Assembly (NCBI RefSeq): GCF_030272615.1
Contig: NC_081413.1
Span: forward strand, 608,008,209-608,072,208
Length of the DNA: 64,000 bases
Direction: 5' to 3'
Source of the DNA: Cryptomeria japonica
Lineage: Eukaryota > Streptophyta > Pinopsida > Cupressales > Cupressaceae
Shown: piece by piece, positions 44,396 through 55,076 of the stretch
Layout of the letters: every line of letters begins with the position of its first letter
Numbering within the stretch: the stretch's first letter is position 1
Notes under the pieces: model-generated
The model's input: only the letters and a program-made list of their open reading frames with translations
Told to the model about the DNA's origin: nothing
Database searches by the model: none
Program-made: the position numbers and the translations under genes

Positions 44396-44408
44396 TGAAA
44401 AGGGGGAT
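44396..44408. repeat. SINE target duplication (left)
   Basis: TGAAAAGGGGGAT, repeated exactly at 44665-44677. Confidence 0.9.
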
Positions 44409-44664
44409 GACACCTTAAGTTGGCCTAGTGGTGGAGAACTTGTGCTTTTCAAAAAGAGGTCACAAGTTCAAATTCCACAAGGGGTAAGGTATGTACCTTA
44501 TCAATTTCAACCCATTATTGATCATATTTGTACAGCCTGAGTTGGCCTAGTGGTGGAGAACTTGTGCTCTTGAAAGAGAGGTCACAAGTTCAAATCCCAC
44601 AAGAGGGTAGGGTATGTACACCTTATCAGCTTCGGCCCATTACCTATCAAAAAAATAAAAAAAA
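44409..44664 (+). mobile_element. Dimeric tRNA-derived SINE
   Basis: Two similar monomers (about 44409-44530 and 44531-44664) lie head to tail. Each has an A-box-like TGGCCTAGTGG (44421 and 44543) and, about 38 bases on, a B-box-like AAGTTCAAATTCC or AAGTTCAAATCCC, as in a tRNA-type polymerase III promoter. Each then has a shared unrelated 3' segment (GTATGTAC...CTTATCA). Only the second ends in an A-rich tail (ATCAAAAAAATAAAAAAAA). Perfect 13-bp duplications flank the pair, not each monomer, so the dimer inserted as one unit. It is non-coding and would need a LINE's enzymes to move. Confidence 0.85.
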
Positions 44665-44677
44665 TGAAAAGGGGGAT
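44665..44677. repeat. SINE target duplication (right)
   Basis: Exact copy of 44396-44408. Confidence 0.9.
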
Positions 44678-45082
44678 TAATGATGAATTGATTAATATAT
44701 AGAAATTGAATGATTAGTATTGTGTAGAAGGTGATGATTGAGCTAATTTAGAAGAAATAAGATTAAATTAACTAAAAAATTAAGAATTACTTAATTAAGT
44801 AGACGAATAATTAGTACATGATTAGTGAGATATTTTTAGGTGTCTACATGTGCTCCTCTTTGAGACAATGTTGAAACGATGTTGTTTCAAAGAAAATGAA
44901 AAATGTGTGCCCTAGTATGCCCCGGTGATGCTAGGGTATAATGCCCCCTCGAGAGATTGTTTGTGCATTGAAGGCATGAATGATCTCTCAAAAGAAGAAG
45001 GATGTTAGATGAAAGATGGAAGAATGGTTAACTTGATGACATGAATGAGTTTGATTGGATATAAGAGATGGTCAGAATTATT

Positions 45083-45175
45083 TGTAGATTGATTGATAGA
45101 TCGATTAGATTGATTAGATTGATATGATTGATGAGATTGATTAGATCGATTTATTGATATGATTGATCTAATAAA
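45083..45175. repeat. GATTGATAGATC-like simple repeat
   Basis: GATTGATTGATAGATCGATT and GATTGATTAGATCGAT-type words repeat in an impure array. Minus open frame 45005-45202 is a by-product. Confidence 0.55.
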
Positions 45176-45181
45176 GATAAA

Positions 45182-45330
45182 GTCTGGTTTCAGGAAGGAC
45201 ACATCCTGTATAAGACAAAGATGATCAAAACATCTGGTTTCAGGAAGGATGCATCATGCATAAGACAAATGATAGATGATCACATCTGGTTTCAGGAAGG
45301 ACACATCTTGTATAAGACAAGTGATAGATC
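45182..45330. repeat. Three tandem units of about 51 bp
   Basis: CTGGTTTCAGGAAGGA recurs at 45184, 45234 and 45286, each followed by (C/G)CATC.TG.ATAAGACAA. Unit length is 50-52 bases. A more diverged relative (TCTGGTTCCAAGTGTATCC) lies near 47454. Confidence 0.7.
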
Positions 45331-45881
45331 AAAATTGGATGAATAATGAAATATGATGAAGGTGAGGAATAATTGATTGATAGATAGAATTATTGATATG
45401 CGGAAATGATAGAATTATATATGAAAAGATTGGAATTAGGTGATGAGAGAGATCATGCTAGATGAAAGAATGATTGAAAAGAATTGAAAAGGTTGATCCA
45501 AGAAAAGATGATTGATGAAAATGATCTAAAGAGATAATAAACATGATGAGATTGATGATGGAATTATTTGATTGATGATTAACGATCATTTGTATCTTTA
45601 TTCATAGTACAACATGTATTCATCACTGAGCCTTATTTTATAAAAATGAAGTTGCGTACATCAAGGTATAAAGAACCAAGACATAAAGATATCTCATTGC
45701 AAGAAATAAACACTTAGCAAACAAGCAATGAACCCTCCATTCAGGGAATTATGCTAGGGGTCAAGGTATGTGTGGCATTCACAAGATGAATGCTCCTATA
45801 AAAAACACCCACTAGAGCAATTTCCCCAGAACTTCACTGGTTCACACTTTTGGCATTTGCATGAAGATTGCATTAATGATA
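45331..45881. other. No gene recognised
   Basis: GA-rich plus strand with many GATGA words; possibly retroelement non-coding DNA. Confidence 0.35.
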
Positions 45882-47221
45882 TGTTATATTTTCATTGATG
45901 TCAATTAACCGGTAATGATATTGTTGTAATGTTGTTTTGTAACTGGTAGGAATAGCTAGTGAAGGGAACTATAACCGGTAGGTAAGTTTGAGGAGTGAAT
46001 CGATATTGCTAAGTATTGGAGAGTTGAACCGGTAAACCCTGCCTGTTGATTTGATAAACCCTAACCGATTAAGTTTGGTGAATTGGTTATATTGGTTTGT
46101 GATCTGATGATGAGTGGTAATGATTGACACATATGCATATTGTATGAAGAGAGTTTCAAAGTGTTTTTGGCGCGTTGAGGTAACGTTTGTTGTCTAGGGA
46201 ATGAGCAAGTATATTGCATGTAATGCAAAGCGCATGATGAGTTACTGAGTTTGATGAAGTGGTGATCAAGGAGCGATCGAGGATTTCTTGAATGATGTGT
46301 AGAGATTGTTATGTAATCCAATAGTCATACTTGAACCGATTTGTTTGTAATCTCTATGATAGAATTAGGTTTTTGTTGTGTTACCGACCTAATTGATTTG
46401 TTTATAAGGTCGATGAGTTGTTTAGTTTCAGAGTTGGCAAAGTTTAAGTTGAGTGTGTGGTTGTCGAACTGGATGATGTATCTGCAGTTTGAGTAAAGGA
46501 AGATAGGAGCATGAAAAGGATTTGAACAAGCAAGTCTAGTGCTATTCAAACAAACCAGCAAACCCCTATTTTTTTCTAACAATTACAATAATTACATACC
46601 CTAACCGGGTAAGCTCTAACAAGCTTGGTGTTAATCCTCTAACCAGGTGATCCATTAGCTTGGATTCTAAATTCTTTACAAAGGTTACTCCTCATAGGGT
46701 ATTGCTTCTAATAAGGCATTATAGTCAATCCCTTAACTGGTTGGTCCCTAACAGGATCTGTTCTTAACATGAATTTTTGTAAAAGCTTTAACAGGCTTGT
46801 CTCCTAACAGGGCGAACTCCAGAAGAGTTCATAATTCTTGTGAGTTCCATCTCATCGTGGTTTTTCCCATTTGGGTTTCCACATCAAAAATATTGTGTCA
46901 AGTGGTGAATGTTTTTATGGTTATGATTCTATGGTTGATTTTCTTAACTACTTATTTTACTTTAATAAGTCATGATAACCGACAACAATATGAAACGAAG
47001 TTTTACTTATGTCAGTAAAAGTATTTGGAAGTTTGTGAGTTTCAAGTTGTTTACTGTTATCTATTGTAACATTCAATCGATTAATCTTGACAATGATATT
47101 GCATTAATAGTTCTAAGTTTACTTTGAGAGATTGATTTTGAGATTGGTGAAGTTATTATCAGTTTTTCTATCTACTGGTTCACCCCCCCTCTCAATAGTT
47201 GACCGAATCCTTATTCTTTCA
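45882..47221 (+). repeat. Probable solo LTR
   Basis: It starts TGTTATATTTTCATTGATGTC, like the start of the element A LTR (where TTTTGTCATTGATGTCAACAC occurs). It contains TTTTTCCCATTTGGGTTTCC near 46860 and ends in CACCCCCCCTCTCAATAG followed by TTCTTTCA. The flanks TGATA (45877-45881) and TCATA (47222-47226) could be a 5-bp duplication with one change. No primer site or internal region follows, which suggests a solo LTR left by recombination. Open frames inside are not genes. Confidence 0.45.
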
Positions 47222-47619
47222 TCATACCATCACACACCACAAACAAAAAACAAAGAAAAGGATCATGCTCATCATAGCTTCTCTAGTCACTTTTGGACAT
47301 CCTTGAGTAGCATAGAAACATGATCTTCGCCAATTGATAAAAGATAAAAACTTGACAGCTTTATTGATTGTGCCTTTGCTTTGATTTGTTTGATGTGATG
47401 ATTGATAATGTTTGGTTTCAAAAAGTTGTGAACCCTGTTTAAGACTGATCTATCTGGTTCCAAGTGTATCCTCTTTTGTTTAAGGCAAGATAAAGATCAT
47501 GTGATAAGGAAAGTTTGACGATTGATAAGACTTGATCAGTTTGGTTGCAGATGATTGATAAGATAGTTATATCCTTTGTTTAACTTCATGCAAAGTATTT
47601 GTTGGATATCTACTAGGGT
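47222..47619. other. No gene recognised
   Basis: Left flank of element A. The joined flanks on either side of element A read on without an obvious break. Confidence 0.4.
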
Positions 47620-47624
47620 ATTTG
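47620..47624. repeat. Target duplication ATTTG of element A (left)
   Basis: Repeated at 61752-61756 after the end of the split 3' LTR. Confidence 0.85.
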
Positions 47625-48819
47625 TGTTGACCTTTTGGTGGAATTTATTATGTGTTGCATTGATGTTTTGTCATTGATGTCAACACTAGTTGTTTGGATG
47701 CTTTATTAGCACCCTTTTGGTCCCGGTAGGTTGAGTAGTCTTTGGTTAACTTGGATCTGACATGATCCGATTGACTCCGGTATAATTTGGTGATGGAATT
47801 GACTTGTTCATAATGCTTACATATTTGGTCAGTTGGTTTTGGTCTGGTGATTGGATGCTATCCTACTTGCTATGAAGATTGGTTTCTAGTTCCAGCGAGG
47901 GTTTCACTGGTAGAGATTTTGGTGGAGATCTTTGATAGATTACATAATTGGTGTTGGTGCAGATCCTGATGGAGTTTCAGGATGTTGTTGGTGATCATGT
48001 TTGAGACTTGGCATTTGGAGATCATTGGTGAAGCATGTGGACCTATACTTGGTCCTGATTGATCTAGGTTATGGATCAACATTGATGTAACATGTGGATA
48101 GGACCTATTGTTGTATTTCTAAGATGTCTTATGTGTTGGATATTATTTTTTTTGGTCTAAGGCCGACATGGTTTGTATTTATGTAATTGGTTTATTGTCT
48201 GGTAGCCGACCTGATTGTTTATGGTCGATGGTTTGTATAAATAAGATGTAAGATCTCATTGTAGATCATCATGGTTATTGTAAGAGGTCATGGTCAAGGA
48301 ATGCAATGTGCGAATAATGTAATATCATTTAGGCAGAGGAGTTGGTCGATCATTGGAGATCAAATTGGATTTGTAAGAGGATTTAGTCCTCTGGTATTGA
48401 GATTAACCAGAACTGTACTCAGGCATAGGAGATGCTATCTTTGCAGTTCAACATTTCTCCGGATTGTAGTCTGGATTTGTATGTAGTCAGTGAGACTCCT
48501 TTTGTGATGAGCAGTGTGCTCTAGGTTGTTGGCCTTCCTGCAAGTGTAGGACCCTTCATTGTAAATTCACATACTTACTACATAAGTATTATCTAACTAT
48601 GGGTGGGCTTCCCAACGTGGTTTTTCCCTTTAACAGTTTTTCCATGTACAAATCTTGGTGTTGTGTGGATGTCTTTTATTCTATGATTATTGTTTATGCT
48701 TAATTGGATTAACTTCTATTTCGGTATTGTTGTTTTAAATTGCTAGTGCTTTCGATAATCTATGACAACTGATTCACCCCCCCTCTCAGTTGTCTTTTGG
48801 TTATCTGAACTGTCTAACA
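47625..48819 (+). repeat. 5' LTR of element A
   Basis: Starts TGTTGACCTTTTGGTGG and ends CTGTCTAACA; 1195 bp. TATA box TATAAATA lies at 48236-48243. Short open frames (47870-48082, 48271-48486) are not genes. Confidence 0.85.
48236..48243 (+). promoter_or_regulatory. TATA box in element A LTR
   Basis: TATAAATA in GGTTTGTATAAATAAGATG; conserved at 61161-61168 in the 3' LTR. Confidence 0.6.
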
Positions 48820-48821
48820 AT

Positions 48822-48833
48822 TGGTATCAGAGC
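48822..48833 (+). other. Primer-binding site of element A
   Basis: TGGTATCAGAGC, the standard initiator-Met tRNA primer site of plant Copia elements, lies two bases after the LTR. Confidence 0.9.
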
Positions 48834-48877
48834 TTTGATCCTCTCTGCAGAAAGCTTAACCGCTTGAAGAAGATCCT

Positions 48878-49830
48878 ATGGCGACTAACAGTTCAAGTTC
48901 ATCCATTTCTTCTGGAGCTATCTTTCGAAGGCATATATCGAGGCTTGAAGGAACAAATTATACAATATGGAAGATTCAGATGGATACTCATCTGAGATGT
49001 CTTGGCAAGAAGATTTGGGAGATCACACAGAATAGTGTCACACCCTATAATCCAGGATCTAGCAATCCTCCTTCGACAAACCTAGACAAGGGGATTGAGA
49101 ATGATTGTAGAGAAATTGAAGCCCTCTTTTGTGCACTTTCTGATAAGCAAATAATGGGATTAACTGAAAAATCATCTAGAAAGGCTATATGGGATCAATT
49201 GCAGACTCTTAATGAAGGTGACCCTACAGTGAAGATTTCTAAACTTGATGGTTATCGGATGAGATATGAAAACCTAAAGATGGAAGAAGATGAAAGGATT
49301 ACTGCATTCATGGAAAGGGTAAATGAGATTGTTATGGGAATTCAATGTTATGCTGGAACTTTGAGCGAAGATGAGATTGTTTCTAAAGTCTTGAGAGCCC
49401 TACCACTAGCTTAAAAAATGAAGGCTATTGCTATTAATGATTTGAGAACAATGGCTAATATATCTGTCAACAAAGATACTTTGGTTGGGAAACTATCTGC
49501 TTTTGAGCTTGAGGAATTTGGACCTTCTAGAGCTGTGAAGACTGAACCTGCTTTTCATGCATCTACAAATGGTAAGCAAGATTGGAGAACTTTATATGCA
49601 AAATAATTAGAAGGTATGAAGAGAGAATATGATGAGTTTGAGAAACTTGAATAACTATTTGCTAGAAGAGTACCGAAAGGACCAGTAGGAAGTAAGTATG
49701 AAGAAAAAGCACCTTTTAAATGTTTTACATGTAATAAGATTGGTCATTTTGCATCTAGATGTCTTGAAAGGAATTCAAGATTTGAAGAAAGAGTTAAGAG
49801 AAAATTTAAACCTAACCCTGGATATTAAAC
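48878..49830 (+). pseudogene. Copia gag, element A
   Basis: ATG 48878 (MATNSSSSSISSGAIFRRHI) opens a typical Copia Gag: LEGTNYTIWKIQMDTHLR near the start, then the conserved helical core with GLTEKSSRKAIWDQLQTL and LSEDEIVSKVLRALP. A zinc knuckle of intact CX2CX4HX4C form (CFTCNKIGHFASRC, residues 282-295) follows. Stops at 49412, 49604 and 49652 interrupt it. A frameshift just after 49826 moves the reading to the frame of the protease. Gag forms the particle and the knuckle binds RNA. Confidence 0.85.
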
Positions 49831-52800
49831 AAGTATAGATTCAAGAAAAACATAGACAAATCATGCTACATAGCGGATGAGGAAGGCATTACTGATTCAG
49901 ATGATGAACTGAAAGAAGACTCTGCTAGTGGATCCAGCAATGGGAAATAATGGGTATTCTTGGCTATCAAGGAAGATGATCTGGCACTAGAAGATAATGT
50001 ACCTAAGGAGAAGGCATTTGCTGCTAAAAACGAGGATAAGGATGAATGGGTAATTGATAGTGGTTGTTCACATCATATGACTGGAGATAAAGGGAAGTTT
50101 TTGTCTTTGCAAGAAATTGATGGTGGACTAGTTAGATTTGGAGATGACAAGGCATGTATGATTAAAGGAAAAGGAATTATATCATTGGATGGTAAGAAAA
50201 ATACTGAAAATGTTTATTATGTTGAAGGTTTGAAGCATAATCTTTTGAGTGTAGGACAATTGGTAGATAAGGGATTTCAATTACAATTCAAGGATATGCA
50301 ACTGACTTGGAGATTGCAACTGGTACGCAGATAAAAGGTAACATAATTCATTTGAACTTCAGTGAGAAGACATGTTTGATTACACAGATTGATGAGAGTT
50401 GGTTATGGCATAAAAGGTTGTGTCATGTGAATTTTGATTGCATTGTGAAGATCAGTTCAACTAAGGTTGTTAGAGATATACCTAAGATTATGAAGCCCTA
50501 TAATCCGGTATGTAAAGAATGTAAATGGGTAAACAGGTTAGAACCTCTTTTAGGAGTATACAAGATAAATCAAATGATGTTCTTGATATTATCCATACTG
50601 ATTTTCTGTGGCTGCTAGAGTTAAAAGTTTTCATGGTGATAGATATTTCATGCTAATCATTGATGATTATTCTAGAATGAAGTGGGTTACTTTTTTGAGA
50701 GAAAAATCCGAAGCATTTGAAAAGTTTAAAATCTTTAAGGCTAAATTAGAAACTAAGACAGGATTGAAGATAGATTGTTTGAGATTAGATCATGGTGGAG
50801 AATTCACATCTGGTGGGTTTACTAACTTTTATGACAAGCATCATATTAGAAGACAATTTTCTGCTCCCTGGTCACCTCAATAAATTGGAGTTGTGGAAAG
50901 GAAAAAAAAAACTATCTTGGATGTTGCTAGAACAATGTTGATGGAATCTAATCTACCTCATATCTACTGGAGAGAAGTAGTTAGTACAACGGTTTATACA
51001 TTCAGTAGAGTACATATCAAAGGAGAAACCAGTAAGACACCTTATGAATTATGGTTTGGTAATACACCTACAGTTAAGTATTTCAGAATTTTTGGTAGTA
51101 AATGTTATATCATGAGAGATGATTCTATTGGGAAATTTGATCCTAGAAGTGATGAAGGCATATTTATTGGTTATTCTAATGAAAGCAAAGCATATAGATG
51201 TTATAACAAGAGATTGGAGAAAATAGTGGAGAGTGTTAATGTCAAAGTAGATGAGCTGAGAAAAATTCAAATCAGAATTTATGAGAAGGAACCGGCAGTG
51301 GAAATGATTATATCTGAATTGGTAGCACCTTTATCAGAACAAAGAGTTGAACTAGTTATTCCGGCAACATCAGAGAATTCTATAGTAACTAAAGAACAGG
51401 GAAGAGGAATAGAGAATCAGAAGACTCCTAGGAATGTGAGATTGAATCATTCTGAAGATCAAACCATTGGGGATAAGAGAAATTGAGTGATGACAAGAAG
51501 AAGACTAGCAACTAATGAGGTATGTTTAATTTCACAAGTTGAACCGGTATCTGTAATTGAATCATGTAAAGATGAATTTTGGTTAAAAGATATGGAAGGA
51601 GAATTAGATCAGATTGAGAAAAATAACACAAGAACTTTGGTTCCCCGACCTAAAAATAAAAATGTTATTGGAACTAAATGGGTTTGTAGAAATAAATTGA
51701 ATGAGGATGGTAAAGTTATAAGAAATAAGGCTAGATTGGTTTGTAAAGGATATTCTCAGAAGGAAGGAATTGATTATGGAGAAACTTTTGCACCGGTAGC
51801 TAGGATTGAAGCTGTAAGATTATTTCTTGCCTATGCTACTTATAAAAACTACAAGGTTTATCAGATGGATGTTAAATGTGCATTATTTAATGGGGATCTT
51901 GATGAGGAAGTTTATATTGAGCAACCTGGTGGTTTTTCACTATCAGATGATACTGATATGGTTTGCAGGTTAAGGAAAACTTTATATGGATTGAAACAAG
52001 CATCTAGAGCTTGGTATGCAAGGTTGGATAAATATCTTTTGAAGCTTGGTTTTACTAAGGGCAATGTTGATAGTAATTTATATTATAAAATCACTGATGA
52101 TGATATACTGATTGTTGAAGTATTTGCTAATGACATTATTTTTGGATGTGAAGATAAATTATGCATAGAATTTTCTAAGAACATGGAGAAAGAATTTGAG
52201 ATGTCTATATTGGTGAGATGAAATTTTTCTTATGTTTACAGATTACTCAGACTGACAAAGGTATTTTTATTTGTCAAACTAAGTATGCTAAGGAATTGTT
52301 GAAGAAATTTGGTATGGGAGATTCTAAACCAATAAGTACACCTATGGTTACAAGTGAGAAATTGACAAGGAAAGATGTTTCTGCACCGATAAATCCTATA
52401 AGATACAAATCTATGATTGGAGGTATACTTTATTTGACTCATACTAGGCCTGATATTATGAATGTTGTTTGTATTGTTTCAAGATTTCAGAGTGATCCTA
52501 GAGAAAATCATGAGATGGTGGTGAAAAGGATTTTTACATACTTGCAAGGTACATCAGAATATGGTTTGTGGTATCCTAAGGATGATAATTTTACTTTATG
52601 TGCATATACAGATGTTGATTGGGCTGGAGATGTTGATGACCAGAAAAGCACTTCTGGTGGAGATTTCTTTATAAGAAAGAAGTTGGTTTCATGGATCAAC
52701 AAGAAATAGTCATGTGCTTCTTTATCTACTGTTGAAGCTGAGTGTGTTGTTGTTGCTACTAATTGTACACAAGTTTTATGGATGAAGCAAATGTTGAAGG

Positions 52801-53074
52801 ATATAAAGGTGGATTGTGATGCATTGGTAGTTATTCATTGTGATAACTCTACTGCCATTGATATATCAAAGAATTGGTATTTCACTCTAAGACAAAGCAC
52901 ATATCTATCAAGTATAACTTTTTGAAGGAGAAGGTGGAAGAAAATGAAGTTAAACTGGTTTATGTGAACACTAAAGAATAGATTGCAGATATTTTCACTA
53001 AACCCTTATCCAAGGAATCATTTGAGTACCTGAGAGATAGATTGGGGGTTTCTTCCCCTTCGATAGAGACTTGA
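49831..53074 (+). pseudogene. Copia pol, element A
   Basis: Order: aspartic protease (WVIDSGCSHHM, near 50047-50079); integrase with an HKRLCH / CKEC zinc site and core residues in FMLIIDDYSRMKW, LRLDHGGEF and VVERK; reverse transcriptase ([34 protein letters not shown]); RNase H (AYTDVDWAGDVDDQKSTSGG; EAECVVVAT). It ends near 53074. The reverse transcriptase active site reads FAND (about 52122-52133) where the family has YVDD, so a catalytic Asp is lost. Breaks: frameshifts near 50295, 50600, 52215 and 52880; stops at 50881, 51484, 52708 and elsewhere. The order protease-integrase-reverse transcriptase-RNase H marks it as Copia. Confidence 0.85.
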
Positions 53075-53420
53075 TTGATGCGGTTTGGAATCAGTCTGGT
53101 ATGCATTATTAGAGATACTATTCATTCTGGCACTAATGTGGGATGCTACTACTCAGGGGGAGTAGTCAACTCTGAGATTTAGAGGCTTATATTTTTGCTT
53201 TGATATTTCTATCAGGTTTCTGCCATTGATGTCAAAGGGGGAGAGATAGTGATGTGAAAAAGAAATTCAAAACTTTATAGAGATATTATTCAAAGGGAGA
53301 GAGACATTGATATTCAAAGCTATATGTAGGAGATTGTTGGTTGTCTTCCACAGGAGGAGACTTATTTGACATTTCTTGGTACTTAGATGTGTTTCACATC
53401 TAGTGTTGCCATCAATGCCA
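53075..53420 (+). other. Element A 3' untranslated region
   Basis: Includes CAGGGGGAGTAGTCAAC and two AAAGGGGGAGAG- or AAAGGGAGAGA-type purine runs, common before Copia 3' LTRs. Confidence 0.5.
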
Positions 53421-53430
53421 AAGGGAGAGA
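53421..53430 (+). other. Polypurine tract of element A
   Basis: AAGGGAGAGA lies one base before the 3' LTR TG at 53432. Confidence 0.65.
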
Positions 53431-53431
53431 T

Positions 53432-53476
53432 TGTTGGCCTTTTGGTGGAATTGATAATGTGTTGCATTGATGTTTT
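53432..53476 (+). repeat. 3' LTR of element A, first piece
   Basis: TGTTGGCCTTTTGGTGG up to GATGTTTT matches the first 45 or so bases of the 5' LTR. Element B then interrupts it. The last five bases (GTTTT) are B's target duplication. Confidence 0.85.
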
Positions 53477-54739
53477 TGTTAGGATAACCAATGAACAACT
53501 AAGAGTGGGGGAGGGTGAATCAGTTGTTAACATATTATATCAATTAATCCACTTTATAACCTTAAACCAGAGCATAAACATTAAGTACCAGAATTGCAGA
53601 AACAAATACCGGTAAGCAATGCAACTTAACAATAAAATAGATAATCAACACAATGCAACCATACCACATAACACCATGATTTGTACGTGGAAAACCCGGA
53701 AAGGGAAAAGCCATGGTGGGAAGCCTACCCATAGTCAGATGATACTTCTGTAGAAAATATGTGATACAATGAGGGGCGTGCACATGTAGGAAGGCACACT
53801 GCCTAGAGCATACTGCTCATTACAAAAGAGTCTCACTGACTACAGAGAGGCTATAACCACCTCAAGATAAATGGACAACAATCCAATACAGTGAACTTCC
53901 AGAGATAGCATCTACCATGCTTGATTACAGTCCCAGTTAAGCTCAATACTGGAGGCCTTTAACCTCTCCCTTAATCCCAATTTGATCACCTATGATCGAC
54001 CAAATCTCCTTCGCATAAGATATTACATTTCACGACCATGATACCTTTTTCCCATGATCTAAAATGAGATCTTACATCAATTTATACCAACCATAAGGCC
54101 TAAACCAGTTAGGTTGGCCACATAAAAGATATTACAATAAGATCATTACATAAATCCATATTACAATGATATGCCATGTCGGCTTAAGACCAAAACAACA
54201 ATAATCAATCCATAAAACATCCCGAAACATCCCAGTAATGTGTAGAGTACACATTAACATGCTATCGATCCATAAACTAGATAGGTACCAGACCTATTCT
54301 GGGTCTACCACGCCAAAGAAATGTCTTCAAGTAGTTGAAGCACGATCAAAGAACATCTTCAGCATCCTAAAATCCATCTAGAAGCCGCACCAACACCACT
54401 TATGCATCCTGCCAAGATTCCTTAGTGAAAGCTCTATCGATTAAACCTTAAACCAATGTCAGTATGGGTTTACAAGAGTGTATGATAGCATCCGATTACC
54501 AAGTCAATACCAACTGACCAAAACATTCTCTAGAATCATGTAACACATAAAATCAATTATACTCCATAGATCCAAACATTTCGGAAGTGTCCAACAGATA
54601 GTCTCTTTTGTCGGTAACACTAGATCTTCTATCGGTAACCAAAACATGTCTGTCGGTAACAACTAGTGTCGGTAACCGACCATAATAGCTTGTGTTTACA
54701 TCAATGCAACACATAATCAATTCCTCCATAATGCCAAAA
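53477..54739 (-). repeat. 3' LTR of element B
   Basis: In plus-strand order it runs from TGTTAGGATAACCAATG to CCATAATGCCAAAA. The terminal CA seen in the other copy (CCAACA) is changed to AA here. Adjacent AATCTCCCCATTT is the purine tract on the minus strand. Confidence 0.8.
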
Positions 54740-55076
54740 ATCTCCCCATTTGGCATTGATGGCAACACTAGGTGTGAAAAACATCTAAGTACCAAAAAAA
54801 TGCCAAACAAGTCTCCCCCTGTGGAAGACAACCAACAATCTCAATAACTCTCCCCCTATGAATAATATCTTTGTAAAGTTCTGAATTTATTTTTCACATC
54901 ACTATCTCTCCCCCTTTGACATCAATGCCATAAATCTGACACAAATATCAAAGAAAGAATGTAAACTTTTGGATCTCAAAGTGGACTACTCCCCCTGGGT
55001 AGTAGCCCCACACATCAGTGCCAGAATGAAAAGTATCTCTGATAATGCATGCCAGACTGATTCCAATCTGCATCAA
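54740..55076 (-). other. Element B 3' untranslated region
   Basis: Mirrors the region after pol in element A: CTCCCCCTTTGACATC and CTCCCCCTGGGTAGTAG are the complements of A's purine runs. Confidence 0.55.

Noticed and set aside
44421-44598. tRNA genes
   Set aside because: A- and B-box-like blocks are present, but the sequences do not close into a cloverleaf with an acceptor stem, and an A-rich tail and target duplications show a SINE.
45882-47221. Host gene suggested by several open frames of 70-86 residues
   Set aside because: The frames lie inside LTR-like sequence on both strands and show no domain.
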